Source: Rugosimonospora acidiphila (GTDB lineage Bacteria; Actinomycetota; Actinomycetes; Mycobacteriales; Micromonosporaceae). Taken from it: DNA of 10,412 nt. Every line of letters starts with the position of its first letter. Position 1 is the stretch's first letter. The stretch spans positions 1 through 10,412 of the forward strand of contig NZ_BAABJQ010000064.1 in the NCBI RefSeq assembly GCF_039543385.1, in the 5' to 3' direction. Made by a program: the position numbers and the translations under genes. Shown in pieces: positions 6,701 to 10,412 of this stretch. The notes under the pieces are model-generated. The model was not told where the DNA came from. It was given only the letters and a program-made list of their open reading frames with translations, and ran no database searches.

Positions 6701-8825
6701 CGAGGAGGAGACCGCGGTCACGGCGCTGGGTCGCCTGCACGGCGCGGGAGTCCCCGTCGACTGGGCCGCGTTCTACGCCACCCACGACGCCCGCCCGGCC
6801 GACCTGCCCACGTACGCCTTCGACCGCCAGCGCTTCTGGCTGGACAGCACTCCGCCCACCGCCCGTGCCGCGACCCCGGCCGCCACCGGCCGCCGGTACG
6901 AGCTGACCTGGCAGCCCATCACGCTCGCCGACCGGACGCTGACCGGCCGCTGGCTGGTCGTCGCGGCCGACGGCGCCGATCCGCGCCCGGCGAGCCTGCT
7001 CGCCGAGGCGCTGCGCGGGCGCGGCGCGGAGCCGGACCTGGTGACGATCGGGCCGGACGCCAACCGGAGCGCGATCGCCGCCCTGCTCGGCACCGCCGCG
7101 GCGGAGGCCACCGGGGTGCTCTCCACGCTCGCCCTCGGCTGCGACGGTCCGGCCGCGCTGCGGGCCACCCTGGCCCTGGTGCAGGCGCTCGGCGACGCCG
7201 GCAGCGGCGCTCCGTTGTGGTGCCTGACCCAGGCCGCGGTCGGCGCCGGCGACCAGCCGCCCACGGCACCCGACCAGGCCACCCTCTGGGGCTTCGGGCG
7301 CGCCGTCGCGCTGGAGGCCCCGGCCCGCTGGGGCGGCCTGGTCGACCTGCCCGCCGACCTCACCGGGTCGGTGGCCGCCCAGGTCGCCGCGGTGCTCGCC
7401 GGCGCCGGGGACGAGGACCAACTCGCCGTTCGGACCGACGGCGTACTCGTGCGCCGCGTCACCCGAGCGACCACCGATCGGCCCGCCGCCGACCGCTGGC
7501 GCCCGCGCGGCACCGTGCTTATCACCGGCGGCACCGGCGCGCTCGGCGCCGAGGTCGCCAGGCTCGCCGCCCGTAACGGCGCCGGCCATCTACTGCTCAC
7601 CAGCCGTCGCGGTCTGGACACCCCAGGAGCGACGGAACTCGCCGATGAATTGGCAACGCACGGCGCGAAGGTGACGATCGCCAAGTGCGACGCCGCCGAC
7701 CGTACGGCGATGGCCAAGGTGCTGGCCACCATCCCGGCCGAAGCACCTCTGCGCGCGGTCATCCATACCGCGGGCGTCGGTCAGCACGGCCCCGTCGAGT
7801 CCCTGACCCCCGGGGACTTCGACGGGGCGCTGTCCGCCAAGGCGGACGGCGCGGCAAACCTCGATGAACTCCTTGGTGACACCGAACTGGACGCGTTCGT
7901 CCTGTTCTCCTCCATCTCCGGATTCTGGGGCAGCGGGGAGCAGGCGGCGTACAGCGCGGCCAACGCGTACCTGGACGCGCTCGCCGAACGGCGGCGCGCC
8001 CAGGGACGCGTCGCCACCGCGATCGCCTGGGGCCCGTGGGCGGGCGGCGGCCTGGCCGGCGACGCGGACACCGTACAGATGCTGCGCAGGCGCGGTCTGC
8101 CGCCGATGGAGCCGGGTACCGCGATGATCGAGTTCGAGCGCGCGGTGACCGGCGGCGACACCGTGGTCGCCGTCGCCGACGTGGACTGGGCCCGGTTCGC
8201 CCCCGCCTTCGCGGCGGCCCGGCCCCGACCGCTGTTGGACGGCATCGCCGAGGCCCGGGCCGCGCTCGGCGATGAGCCCGACGACGACACCGGCGGCCAG
8301 GCCCCGCTCGCCGAACGCCTCGCCGGCCTGACCGGCCAGGCCCGCGACGCCGCGCTGCTCGAGGCCGTACGCGCACACGTCGCGGCCGTCCTCGGACACG
8401 ACGGCGCGGGCGCGGTCGAACCGGACCGGGCGTTCTCCGAGCTCGGCTTCGACTCCCTGATGGCGGTGGACCTGCGCGACCGGGTCGCCGCCGACACCGG
8501 CCTGCGGCTGCCCACCACGGTCGTCTTCGACCACCCGACCGCCCGCGACCTGGCGGGGCGGCTTGGCGTGGAACTGCCCGGAGGCGGCGAGCCGGTCACC
8601 GGCGATGTGCTCACCGAGCTGGACCGGCTGGCGACCGCGCTCGACGCCGCCGGCACCGCCGCCCCCGGCGGCCTCGACCCGGCCGAGGTGACCCACCGGC
8701 TGCGCGACCTGCTGGAGCGCTGGCAGGATCGGCACGACACGTCGCCCGCGATGGCCCGCGACCTCGCCGCGGTCAGCGACGACGAACTCTTCGGCTTTAT
8801 TGACAGCACCTTCCGGACCTCGTGA
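1..8825 (+). CDS. Modular type I polyketide synthase, two modules (5' partial): [KS]-AT-DH-ER-KR-ACP / KS-AT-KR-ACP-docking
   Basis: This is the 3' part of a multimodular PKS gene whose start lies upstream; reading is in frame from base 3, with bases 1-2 ending a codon that is probably the His of GHSQGE. The GTG at 27 is not the real start because the AT motif already precedes it. About 2940 residues are visible. Domain order: AT (to about 743), DH (801-1620), structural half of KR (1656-2120), ER (2133-3110), catalytic KR (3129-3835), ACP (3930-4190), then KS (4266-5535), AT (5580-6845), KR (6891-8260), ACP (8355-8570) and a C-terminal docking domain. The enzyme extends a cytosolic ACP-bound chain twice: a methylmalonyl unit with full reduction is predicted first, then a malonyl unit with ketoreduction only. 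No thioesterase is present, so the chain is handed to the next protein. Oddities are a Ser-to-Ala change in the first KR, a pentapeptide triplication in the ER, and atypical codon use before about 700. The family call is certain; the product is unknown. Confidence 0.97.
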   Translation, partial: SQGEIAAAVVAGVLSLSDGARVVVLRSRLLLGLAGSGGMVSVAAGLGVVEPLLPAGVSVAAVNGPSATVVSGPVDGLVEFRERCEGVGLRARVLPVDYASHGPAVEVLEHELVEVLSEIRPQPATVRFFSTVTGGWVSGEELDAGYWYRNLRQRVLLDRAVEVLVGEGFGVFVECSAHPVLTVALGERDGVHAVGTLRRDQGGWRQMLTAVGQAHVLGVPVDWSVALPGRYPHVDLPTYPFQHEPYWPPVSSAAGDPAGLGLTPTHHPLLGAVITLPDQPDTYLFTGRVDTRSHRWLAEHEVAGTVLFPGTAFAELALHAGDHVGSPELRELTLQAPLTLSGGPATLRVTVGPSEDGERAIAIHSQPADDPGAPWTEHAAGRLAGSVPATGSVRATGEAPDVQVAWPPADAVAIDLDGFYERLAEHGVAYGPLFRGLMAAWRHGDELLAEVALPGEPGGYLLHPALLDAALHPIALFDQDSTDLRLPFSWAGVSLHATGAATVRVRLTRLGSDAIRVAVDDPTGEPVLTAESLTLRAAPARLASAVPVADTMYELDWAPVPAEVAERPLRVAVLESGRPTLTDPDAVLLPVDDDAEAVAEGVLAVLQGWLAEGPANVPLVVLTREAVAVEPGEPVDGWAQAPAWGLVRSAQAENPDRFVLVDAGDGVDDERAVALALASGEPQCAVRNDTVFAPRLAHARSRLAVPDHGGAWRLDTGNAGTIAGLALHPLGEAPEPLGEVEVRVAVRAAGLNFRDVMIALGVYPGQARMGGEAAGVVTEVGAGVTGIAPGDRVMGLFTGAFGPSAVTDHRLLVPMPRGWSFTRAAALPVAFTTAYYGLFDLGGLAEGQSVLVHAATGGVGMAAVQLARHYGATVFGTAGPAKQGVLADLGLDEAHRGNSRTLDFERHFAATTGAGGGVAGDGVDGGGVDVVLNALAGDFVDASLRLTRPGGRFVEMGKTDVRDPDEVARRHDGVRYRAFDLIEAGPERLQEILYTLLELFESGAITPLPVRAWDVRQAPEAFRHLSQARHIGKNVLVMPRTLDPDGTVLITGGTGMVGAHTARHLVRQHGVRHVLLLSRSGLDAPAAPGLVDDLSRAGASVTVEACDVSDRAALAESLRRIPAEHPLTAVVHAAGVLADGILQAQDEQGLRQVIGPKLTAARHLHELTSGADLAAFVLFSAAAGIFGTAGQGNYAAANTGLDALAAHRAGLGQPAVSLAWGLWAQGSGMTGHLGEADLDRMRRGGMRGLSVEEGMALIDLALARGDALLVPAALTSGRDGAPAHPLLRGLVRPTRRVAAATAGSGGLADRLRALNPAERDRRLQDLVHDQAAAALGRGGADGLDPTRSFRDLGFDSLIAVELRNRLATATGLRLPATLVFDHPTVADLAAHLAVELGIESVAAVANGAVAPAPVQPAPVDDDPIAVVAMACRYPGGVSSPEDLWELVSGGVDAIAGFPLDRGWDVEHLYDPEPAVPGKVSTREGGFVYDATGFDPEPFGIAPREALAMDPQQRLLLETGWEAFERARIAPSALRGTRTGVFVGATNSGYGAGASSDGLEGHLMTGSTTSVASGRLAYVFGLEGPAITVDTACSSSLVALHLAARALRNGECDLALAGGVTVMPAPGVFLAFSQQRGLAPDGRCKPFAEAADGTGMAEGVGLLLVERLSDARRQGHPVLALVRGSAVNQDGASNGLTAPSGAAQQRVIRAALADAGLAAADVDLVEAHGTGTRLGDPIEAQAVLATYGQERTDPAWIGSIKSNLGHAQAAAGAAGAIKVIEAMRHGTLPPTLHVDAPTSQVDWSAGSVELLTEAAPWAPERVRRAGVSSFGISGTNAHIVFEQAPAQALEDRAPEPGGTVAWVLSGHRPSVLAAQAGRLAAHLADDPAVRLADVGVTLATARTHHRHRATVVGADRSGLIAGLEALASGTPAAEVHTGEPVRGRLAMVFTGQGAQRPGMGRELAARYPVFAAALDEVAAAFAPHLPRPLREVLDDDAVNQTRYTQPCLFAIEVALFRLLESWGVRPDLVAGHSIGELTAAHLAGVFDLSDAARLVAARAELMQQMPAGGAMFSIAATEDDVRAAVERFEGRVEIAAVNGPRAVVVSGDEDAATELAAVFATQGVRTKRLRVSHAFHSRHVDAMLDRFAEVAREIEYAQPRLPVIGDEAGDLRDPDYWVRHVRRPVRFADTVRALADGGAAVFLEVGPDRTLAAMVGDCLTEPVVAIPTQRSGRPEEETAVTALGRLHGAGVPVDWAAFYATHDARPADLPTYAFDRQRFWLDSTPPTARAATPAATGRRYELTWQPITLADRTLTGRWLVVAADGADPRPASLLAEALRGRGAEPDLVTIGPDANRSAIAALLGTAAAEATGVLSTLALGCDGPAALRATLALVQALGDAGSGAPLWCLTQAAVGAGDQPPTAPDQATLWGFGRAVALEAPARWGGLVDLPADLTGSVAAQVAAVLAGAGDEDQLAVRTDGVLVRRVTRATTDRPAADRWRPRGTVLITGGTGALGAEVARLAARNGAGHLLLTSRRGLDTPGATELADELATHGAKVTIAKCDAADRTAMAKVLATIPAEAPLRAVIHTAGVGQHGPVESLTPGDFDGALSAKADGAANLDELLGDTELDAFVLFSSISGFWGSGEQAAYSAANAYLDALAERRRAQGRVATAIAWGPWAGGGLAGDADTVQMLRRRGLPPMEPGTAMIEFERAVTGGDTVVAVADVDWARFAPAFAAARPRPLLDGIAEARAALGDEPDDDTGGQAPLAERLAGLTGQARDAALLEAVRAHVAAVLGHDGAGAVEPDRAFSELGFDSLMAVDLRDRVAADTGLRLPTTVVFDHPTARDLAGRLGVELPGGGEPVTGDVLTELDRLATALDAAGTAAPGGLDPAEVTHRLRDLLERWQDRHDTSPAMARDLAAVSDDELFGFIDSTFRTS
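801..1620 (+). other. Dehydratase (DH) domain of module A
   Basis: The double-hotdog dehydratase removes water from the beta-hydroxyacyl-ACP. It starts at HPLLG. The catalytic His is at 900-902 within HEVAGTVLFPG, which fits HxxxGxxxxP exactly. The conserved YGPLF motif is at 1290-1304, and the catalytic Asp is at 1404-1406 in LLDAALHP, which fits the D-x3-Q/H motif. All recognised active-site features are present, so it looks functional. Its substrate depends on the module's KR having reduced the keto group. Confidence 0.93.
1656..2120 (+). other. Structural (pseudo-Rossmann) half of the module A KR
   Basis: It begins with MYELDWAPV and contains AWGLVRSAQAENPDRF, the typical markers of the non-catalytic KR subdomain that precedes an inserted ER. 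It has no cofactor motif. It stabilises the catalytic KR half found after the ER (3129-3835). Confidence 0.85.
2133..3110 (+). other. Enoylreductase (ER) domain of module A
   Basis: This medium-chain reductase reduces the enoyl-ACP with NADPH. The core GLNFRDVMIALG leads to LGVYPG, with Tyr at 2289-2291. The cofactor motif HAATGGVGM is at 2559-2585, and the SRTLDF and DVVLNALAGDFVDASLRL blocks follow. From EryER4 work, Tyr at this position correlates with a 2S alpha-methyl configuration, so a 2S methyl is inferred here. Between the TLDF block and DVVLN the family normally has a short ATGGRGVD loop; here it is longer because of a triplicated pentapeptide (2745-2789). Confidence 0.93.
2745..2789 (+). 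repeat. Triplicated 15-base unit in the ER (GGGVA-GDGVD-GGGVD)
   Basis: Three consecutive in-frame 15-base units (2745-2759, 2760-2774, 2775-2789) encode pentapeptides of the form G-G/D-G-V-A/D. Typical ERs have a single GRGVD here before VVLN. The units differ at several bases, so this is either an older slippage event or a coincidence of Gly-rich loop growth. Confidence 0.6.
3129..3835 (+). other. Ketoreductase (KR) catalytic half of module A, B1-like, catalytic Ser replaced by Ala
   Basis: This SDR-fold ketoreductase carries the NADPH motif TGGTGMVG at 3153-3176. The catalytic Lys is at 3471-3473, Tyr at 3582-3584 and Asn at 3594-3596. In KRs of this family the catalytic Ser lies 24 residues after the Lys and 13 before the Tyr, the second Ser of FSS; here that codon (3543-3545) is GCG, Ala, giving FSAAAG. 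The neighbouring Ser (3540-3542) is present. The motif LAD at 3411-3419 keeps the diagnostic last Asp of the B-type LDD; no Trp lies 8 residues before Tyr, and no Pro lies two after it, which together indicate B1. Activity is uncertain: the change may weaken or abolish reduction, yet the partner DH and ER look intact. Confidence 0.88.
3930..4190 (+). other. Acyl carrier protein (ACP) of module A
   Basis: The four-helix carrier domain has the phosphopantetheine Ser at 4068-4070 in LGFDSLIAVELRNRL, followed by LPATLVFDHPTVADLAAHL. This is the canonical end of module A. Confidence 0.96.
4266..5535 (+). other. Ketosynthase (KS) of module B
   Basis: This decarboxylative Claisen condensation domain runs from DPIAVVAMACRYPGG to GISGTNAHIVFEQAP. 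The catalytic Cys is at 4776-4778 (DTACSSS), with His at 5181 (HGTGT), and Lys at 5280 and His at 5295 (KSNLGHAQ). The N-terminal loop LYDPEPAVPGKVSTREGGF is full length. Less common residues are FGIAPREA rather than FGISPREA, GTGMAEG rather than GTGW-x-EG (Met at 4965), and NLGHAQ rather than NIGHTQ. It appears active. Confidence 0.96.
5055..5083 (+). repeat. 29-base exact direct repeat, copy 1 (module B KS)
   Basis: The stretch encoding most of AVNQDGASNG is identical over 29 bases to 9693-9721 in the module C KS. It sits in a conserved KS block, so it reflects homology of the two domains and is a potential recombination site. Confidence 0.75.
5580..6845 (+). other. KS-AT linker, AT domain of module B (malonyl-CoA type) and post-AT linker
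   Basis: The AT core starts near VFTGQGAQRPGMG (5841). The nucleophile Ser is at 6096-6098 in GHSIGE and the catalytic His is within HAFHS at 6396-6410. GHSIGE with HAFH is the established malonyl-CoA signature. The post-AT linker LPTYAFDRQRFWL ends at about 6843. The usual SNVTG block before the YWVRHVR motif reads GDEAG (6492-6506), an unusual variant outside the catalytic residues. Confidence 0.94.
6891..8260 (+). other. Ketoreductase (KR) of module B, A1 type
   Basis: The structural half starts at RRYELTWQPI (6891). The catalytic half has TGGTGALG at 7524-7547, the expected catalytic Ser at 7911-7913 (FSSISGFWGSG) and Tyr at 7950-7952 followed by Asn four residues later. There is no LDD motif (the segment reads HTAGVGQHGPV). 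Trp at 7926-7928 is 8 residues before Tyr and Gln at 7941-7943 is 3 before Tyr, which is the A1 pattern, so an L-beta-hydroxyl without alpha-methyl epimerisation is predicted. There is no DH: only about 20 residues separate the AT linker from the KR. Confidence 0.94.
8355..8570 (+). other. Acyl carrier protein (ACP) of module B
   Basis: The phosphopantetheine Ser is at 8454-8456 in LGFDSLMAVDLRDRV, followed by LPTTVVFDHPTARDLAGRL. It is the last carrier of this protein and the donor for the intersubunit transfer. Confidence 0.95.
8598..8822 (+). other. C-terminal class 1 docking domain
   Basis: After the last ACP come helices VLTELDRLATALDAAG and DPAEVTHRLRDLLERW, then a disordered stretch and a final acidic recognition helix VSDDELFGFIDSTF (8772-8813). 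This architecture, a dimerising helix pair plus a short C-terminal helix of the SDDELF type, is the established class 1 docking element of actinobacterial PKSs. Its partner is the basic coiled coil at the start of the next protein. Confidence 0.88.
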
Positions 8826-8834
8826 CGGGAAGCC
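8826..8834 (+). promoter_or_regulatory. Nine-base intergenic gap with weak Shine-Dalgarno GGGAAG
   Basis: Only CGG GAA GCC separates the TGA stop (8823) from the ATG (8835). GGGAAG at 8827-8832 is purine rich but is a weak and close match to a ribosome binding site, which suggests that the second gene is translated by coupling to the first. There is no room for a promoter or terminator. Confidence 0.6.
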
Positions 8835-8936
8835 ATGTCCAGCAACGAGCAGAAACTTCGTGAGTACCTCCGGTTCGTCACCGCCGACCTCGCCGAGACC
8901 CGGGAACGACTCCAGGAGGTCCGGCAGCGCGACCAT
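8835..8936 (+). other. N-terminal class 1 docking coiled coil
   Basis: The segment KLREYLRFVTADLAETRERL, followed by a short charged stretch, is the classical N-terminal docking helix. The heptad-like pattern and KLREYL start match the acceptor element for an SDDELF-type C-terminal helix. The preceding protein ends with exactly such a helix, so both halves of an intersubunit handoff are visible. Confidence 0.9.
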
Positions 8937-10412
8937 GAGCCCATCGCGATCGTGGCGATGAGCTGCCGCTATCCGGGCGGCGCCGGGACACCGGAGCAGC
9001 TGTGGCGGCTCGCCACCGACGAGGTGGACGCGATCAGCGACCCGCCCGGCGACCGCGGCTGGGACCCGGCCACGCCACTGCGCGGCGGATTCCTCGCCGA
9101 GGCCGGCGACTTCGATGCGGCCTTCTTCGGCATCTCGCCGCGCGAGGCGCTGGCGATGGATCCGCAGCAGCGGCTGCTGCTGGAGACGATGTGGGAGCTG
9201 CTGGAGAACGCCGGGCTGCCCGAGCGGACGCTGCGCCGCAGCGACACCGGGGTATTCGTCGGCGGGGCGGGCTCCGGGTACGGCAGCAGCGAGTCCGCGC
9301 GTACCGAGGACGTCGCCGGCTACCTGCTGACCGGCAACGCCACCAGTGTCATCTCCGGCCGGCTCTCCTACCAGTTCGGCCTGGAGGGCCCGGCCGTCAC
9401 GATCGACACGGCCTGCTCGTCGTCGCTGGTCGCGCTGCACCTGGCGAGCCAGGCGCTGCGCCGCCGCGAGTGCGGCCTCGCCGTGGCCGGTGGCGTGACG
9501 GTGATGTCCACACCGGACACCTTCACCGAGTTCCTGAAGCAGGGCGGTCTCGCGACCGACGGCCGGTGCAAGTCGTTCGCCGAGACGGCCGACGGCACCG
9601 GGTGGAGCGAGGGCGTCGGCCTCATCCTGCTCGAACGACTCTCCGACGCGCAGCGGCACGGTCACCCCGTCCTGGCCGTCATCCGGGGATCGGCGGTCAA
9701 CCAGGACGGTGCCTCCAACGGTCTGACGGCACCGAACGGCCTCGCCCAGCAGCGGGTGATCCGGGCGGCCCTGACCAACGCCGGCCTGTCCACGGCGGAC
9801 GTGGATGTGGTGGAGGCGCACGGTACGGGTACCCGGTTGGGTGATCCGATCGAGGCGCAGGCGTTGTTGGCGACGTATGGGCAGGATCGGCCGGAGGATC
9901 GGCCGTTGTGGTTGGGTTCGGTGAAGTCGAACATCGGTCACACCCAGTCCGCGGCCGGGGTGGCCGGCATCATCAAGATGGTGATGGCGATGCGCGACGG
10001 GGTGCTGCCGCGCACCCTGCACGTCGAACAGCCGTCGAGCCGGATCGACTGGACCGCGGGCGCGGTCCGCCTGCTCACCGAGAGCCGGCCCTGGCCGGTC
10101 GTGGACCGGCCGCGGCGCGCGGCGGTCTCCGCCTTCGGCATCTCCGGCACGAACGCGCATGTGGTGCTGGAACAACCGCCGGTGGCCGTACCGCAGGAGG
10201 AGTCTGTCCCCGGTCCGGTCGCTCAGGACGCCTCGGTCTCGGCCGCCCAGGGCGCTTCGGTTTCGGTGCCGTGGGTGTTGTCGGCTCGTAGTCGTGGTGC
10301 GGTGGCGGATCTGGCGGGTCGGTTGTTGCCGTTGGTCGATGGTGGGGATGCGGTGGCGGCGGGGTTGTTGAACCGTGGGTTGTGGGAGTGCCGGTCGGTG
10401 GTGTTGCCGTCG
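8835..10412 (+). CDS. Modular type I polyketide synthase (3' partial): docking-KS-AT start
   Basis: A second PKS gene begins 9 bases after the previous stop and runs off the window after exactly 526 codons. The ATG at 8835 is chosen because it starts a canonical N-terminal docking helix (MSSNEQKLREYLRFVTADL) and because the upstream in-frame TGA at 8823 excludes any earlier start; the next in-frame ATG, at 8955, would remove the docking helix. Domains: docking coiled coil (8835-8936), KS (8940-10173) with catalytic Cys at 9414, His at 9819 (HGTGT) and His at 9939 (NIGH), then the KS-AT linker and first residues of an AT. This subunit should accept the chain from the preceding protein and perform the next condensation. 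The KS has an N-terminal loop 13 residues shorter than its neighbour's, and two stretches (about 9798-9945 and 10254 onward) switch to TTG/GTG/GGT-rich codons. The AT specificity and any reductive domains lie beyond the window. Confidence 0.97.
   Translation, partial: MSSNEQKLREYLRFVTADLAETRERLQEVRQRDHEPIAIVAMSCRYPGGAGTPEQLWRLATDEVDAISDPPGDRGWDPATPLRGGFLAEAGDFDAAFFGISPREALAMDPQQRLLLETMWELLENAGLPERTLRRSDTGVFVGGAGSGYGSSESARTEDVAGYLLTGNATSVISGRLSYQFGLEGPAVTIDTACSSSLVALHLASQALRRRECGLAVAGGVTVMSTPDTFTEFLKQGGLATDGRCKSFAETADGTGWSEGVGLILLERLSDAQRHGHPVLAVIRGSAVNQDGASNGLTAPNGLAQQRVIRAALTNAGLSTADVDVVEAHGTGTRLGDPIEAQALLATYGQDRPEDRPLWLGSVKSNIGHTQSAAGVAGIIKMVMAMRDGVLPRTLHVEQPSSRIDWTAGAVRLLTESRPWPVVDRPRRAAVSAFGISGTNAHVVLEQPPVAVPQEESVPGPVAQDASVSAAQGASVSVPWVLSARSRGAVADLAGRLLPLVDGGDAVAAGLLNRGLWECRSVVLPS
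8940..10173 (+). other. Ketosynthase (KS) of module C
   Basis: It runs from PIAIVAMSCRYPGG to GISGTNAHVVLEQ. The catalytic Cys is at 9414-9416 (DTACSSS), with His at 9819-9821 (HGTGT) and His at 9939-9941 (KSNIGHTQ). Between RGWD and GGF only PATPLR is found, making this loop 13 residues shorter than in the module B KS. The segment of about 9798-9945 is in a different codon style from its flanks. It appears catalytically complete. Confidence 0.95.
9693..9721 (+). repeat. 29-base exact direct repeat, copy 2 (module C KS)
   Basis: This is identical to 5055-5083 in the module B KS and encodes the same conserved AVNQDGASNG block. It is one of several near-identical runs between the two KS domains; the codon-style switch begins about 75 bases downstream. 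Confidence 0.75.
10174..10412 (+). other. KS-AT linker and start of the module C AT region (truncated by window)
   Basis: After the KS comes a variable Pro/Ala/Ser-rich linker, then VPWVLSARSRGAVADLAGRL, the conserved beginning of the KS-AT adaptor. The GQGAQ and GHSxGE motifs are beyond the window, so specificity cannot be called. From about 10254 the codons switch to the TTG/GTG/GGT style. Confidence 0.85.
10221..10268 (+). repeat. Imperfect 24-base tandem repeat in KS-AT linker
   Basis: Unit 1 (10221-10244) encodes AQDASVSA and unit 2 (10245-10268) encodes AQGASVSV; by eye 18 of 24 bases match, with most differences at third codon positions. It lies in the non-conserved part of the linker. 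Confidence 0.7.

Noticed and set aside
6845..6895. Possible vestigial DH in module B
   Set aside because: Only about 20 residues separate the AT linker from the KR structural half, with no hotdog motif.
2832..7589. 1585-codon open frame on the minus strand
   Set aside because: It is antisense to conserved PKS domains. Long antisense frames are expected in high-GC coding DNA with G/C third positions, and its protein is low-complexity Gly/Arg/Ala/Gln-rich with no recognisable domain.
8797..8802. TTTATT as a possible TTA (bldA) codon
   Set aside because: The in-frame codons are TTT and ATT, not TTA; other tta strings in the window are also out of frame.
9890..9911. Small tandem repeat GATCGGCCG encoding DRPEDRP
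   Set aside because: It corresponds to a common KS segment before LWLGSVKSN and is explained by the conserved protein sequence.
7590..10175. 861-codon open frame on the minus strand
   Set aside because: Same antisense GC artefact; it spans the boundary of two sense PKS genes and shows no domain.
1..10412. CRISPR array, tRNA/rRNA, insertion sequence, riboswitch, terminator or thioesterase
   Set aside because: None was seen; coding sequence occupies all but 9 bases and no such motifs appear.

Overview
The window lies entirely inside a modular type I polyketide synthase (PKS) locus of a high-GC actinomycete. GC content is very high, most codons end in C or G, and assembly-line PKS domains with actinobacterial signatures fill the whole sequence. 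The family could be Micromonosporaceae or Streptomycetaceae; the sequence does not decide, and I do not recognise the pathway or its product.

Layout, all on the + strand. (1) The 3' part of a giant PKS gene runs from the left edge to 8825. The first visible codons are the GHSQGE active site of an acyltransferase (AT), so the ketosynthase (KS) of that module and the gene start lie upstream. The gene holds the end of module A (AT-DH-ER-KR-ACP, a full reductive loop), a complete module B (KS-AT-KR-ACP) and a C-terminal docking domain. (2) After 9 bases a second PKS gene starts at 8835 and runs off the right edge. It has an N-terminal docking domain, the KS of module C, and the beginning of the KS-AT linker and AT. 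There is no gene-free stretch, RNA gene, terminator or mobile element.

How it works together. Module A is predicted to load methylmalonyl-CoA (GHSQGE and YASH motifs) and, if all reductive domains work, to leave a fully saturated alpha-methyl unit. Module B is predicted to load malonyl-CoA (GHSIGE and HAFHS motifs) and to leave an unmethylated beta-hydroxyl through an A1-type KR. The chain then passes to module C of the next protein through a matched class 1 docking pair, both halves of which are visible here.

Points of interest. The KR of module A has Ala where the catalytic Ser is expected, although its DH and ER look intact. The ER carries a tandemly triplicated Gly-rich pentapeptide. The KS of module C lacks 13 residues in an N-terminal loop. 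Sharp patches of a different codon style (TTG/GTG/GGT-rich) cover the AT of module A, a short piece of the module C KS and the onset of the module C AT, which suggests mosaic assembly by recombination between modules. I see no system outside the PKS family. No in-frame TTA codon was seen in either gene, so there is no sign of bldA-type control in the visible parts.
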